Of a DNA stretch of 5,879 nt, positions 5,841-5,879 are shown in pieces (the stretch's first letter is position 1; each line of letters starts with the position of its first letter). The position numbers and the translations under genes were made by a program. The notes under the pieces are model-generated. The model was not told the DNA's origin and made no database searches. It was given only the letters and a program-made list of their open reading frames with translations. The stretch comes from Bacillota bacterium (GTDB lineage Bacteria > Bacillota > Clostridia > Saccharofermentanales > UBA5734), in NCBI GenBank assembly GCA_023438965.1, contig JAEXPB010000466.1, forward strand, positions 1 through 5,879, written 5' to 3'.

Positions 5841-5879
5841 TCAGCGTGATTTTCAGGCTTTGGCTTGCGGTGAATCCGG

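Noticed and set aside
5841..5879. Possible terminator or next gene after the GH13 stop.
   Set aside because: Only 39 bases remain; no stem followed by a T-run and no start with an SD are visible.

Overview
The window looks bacterial, from a G+C-rich genome. Both genes have strong Shine-Dalgarno (SD) sites (AAAGGAGG and AAGGAGG), and one encodes a Sec-exported multidomain surface protein of the Calx-beta / carboxypeptidase-regulatory-like type. Such proteins are common in Chloroflexota, Planctomycetota, Lentisphaerota and other environmental phyla. The sequence alone does not settle the phylum.

The left 4.08 kb is one uninterrupted minus-strand gene. It starts at 4079 and runs off the left edge with no stop, giving 1359 complete codons in view. 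The product has a signal peptide (residues 1-25), three tandem copies of a roughly 400-residue unit (28-438, 439-838, 839-1237) and a Calx-beta domain (about 1239-1350), and then continues outside the window. Each unit appears to combine a carboxypeptidase-regulatory-like beta domain with a BACON-like beta-sandwich, and an alpha/beta (glutamine-amidotransferase-like) domain of about 190-200 residues seems to be inserted into the sandwich. The plus-strand open frames over this region are its antisense shadows.

Positions 4080-4457 form a divergent, A+T-rich intergenic region. It holds the leader of the minus-strand gene (with a nested inverted repeat), a cluster of TTCAAT repeats, possible promoters in both directions, and a striking inverted repeat with two perfect 14-bp arms just before the plus-strand gene.

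Positions 4458-5840 encode a complete 460-residue cytoplasmic glycoside hydrolase family 13 (GH13) protein with the full catalytic triad (D185, E214, D275) and an atypical conserved region I. The last 39 bases (5841-5879) hold no recognisable feature.

Nothing in the sequence links the two genes functionally beyond the shared divergent control region. One is an exported binding or scaffold-like protein and the other an intracellular alpha-glucan enzyme. The inverted repeat suggests that the enzyme gene is regulated on its own.
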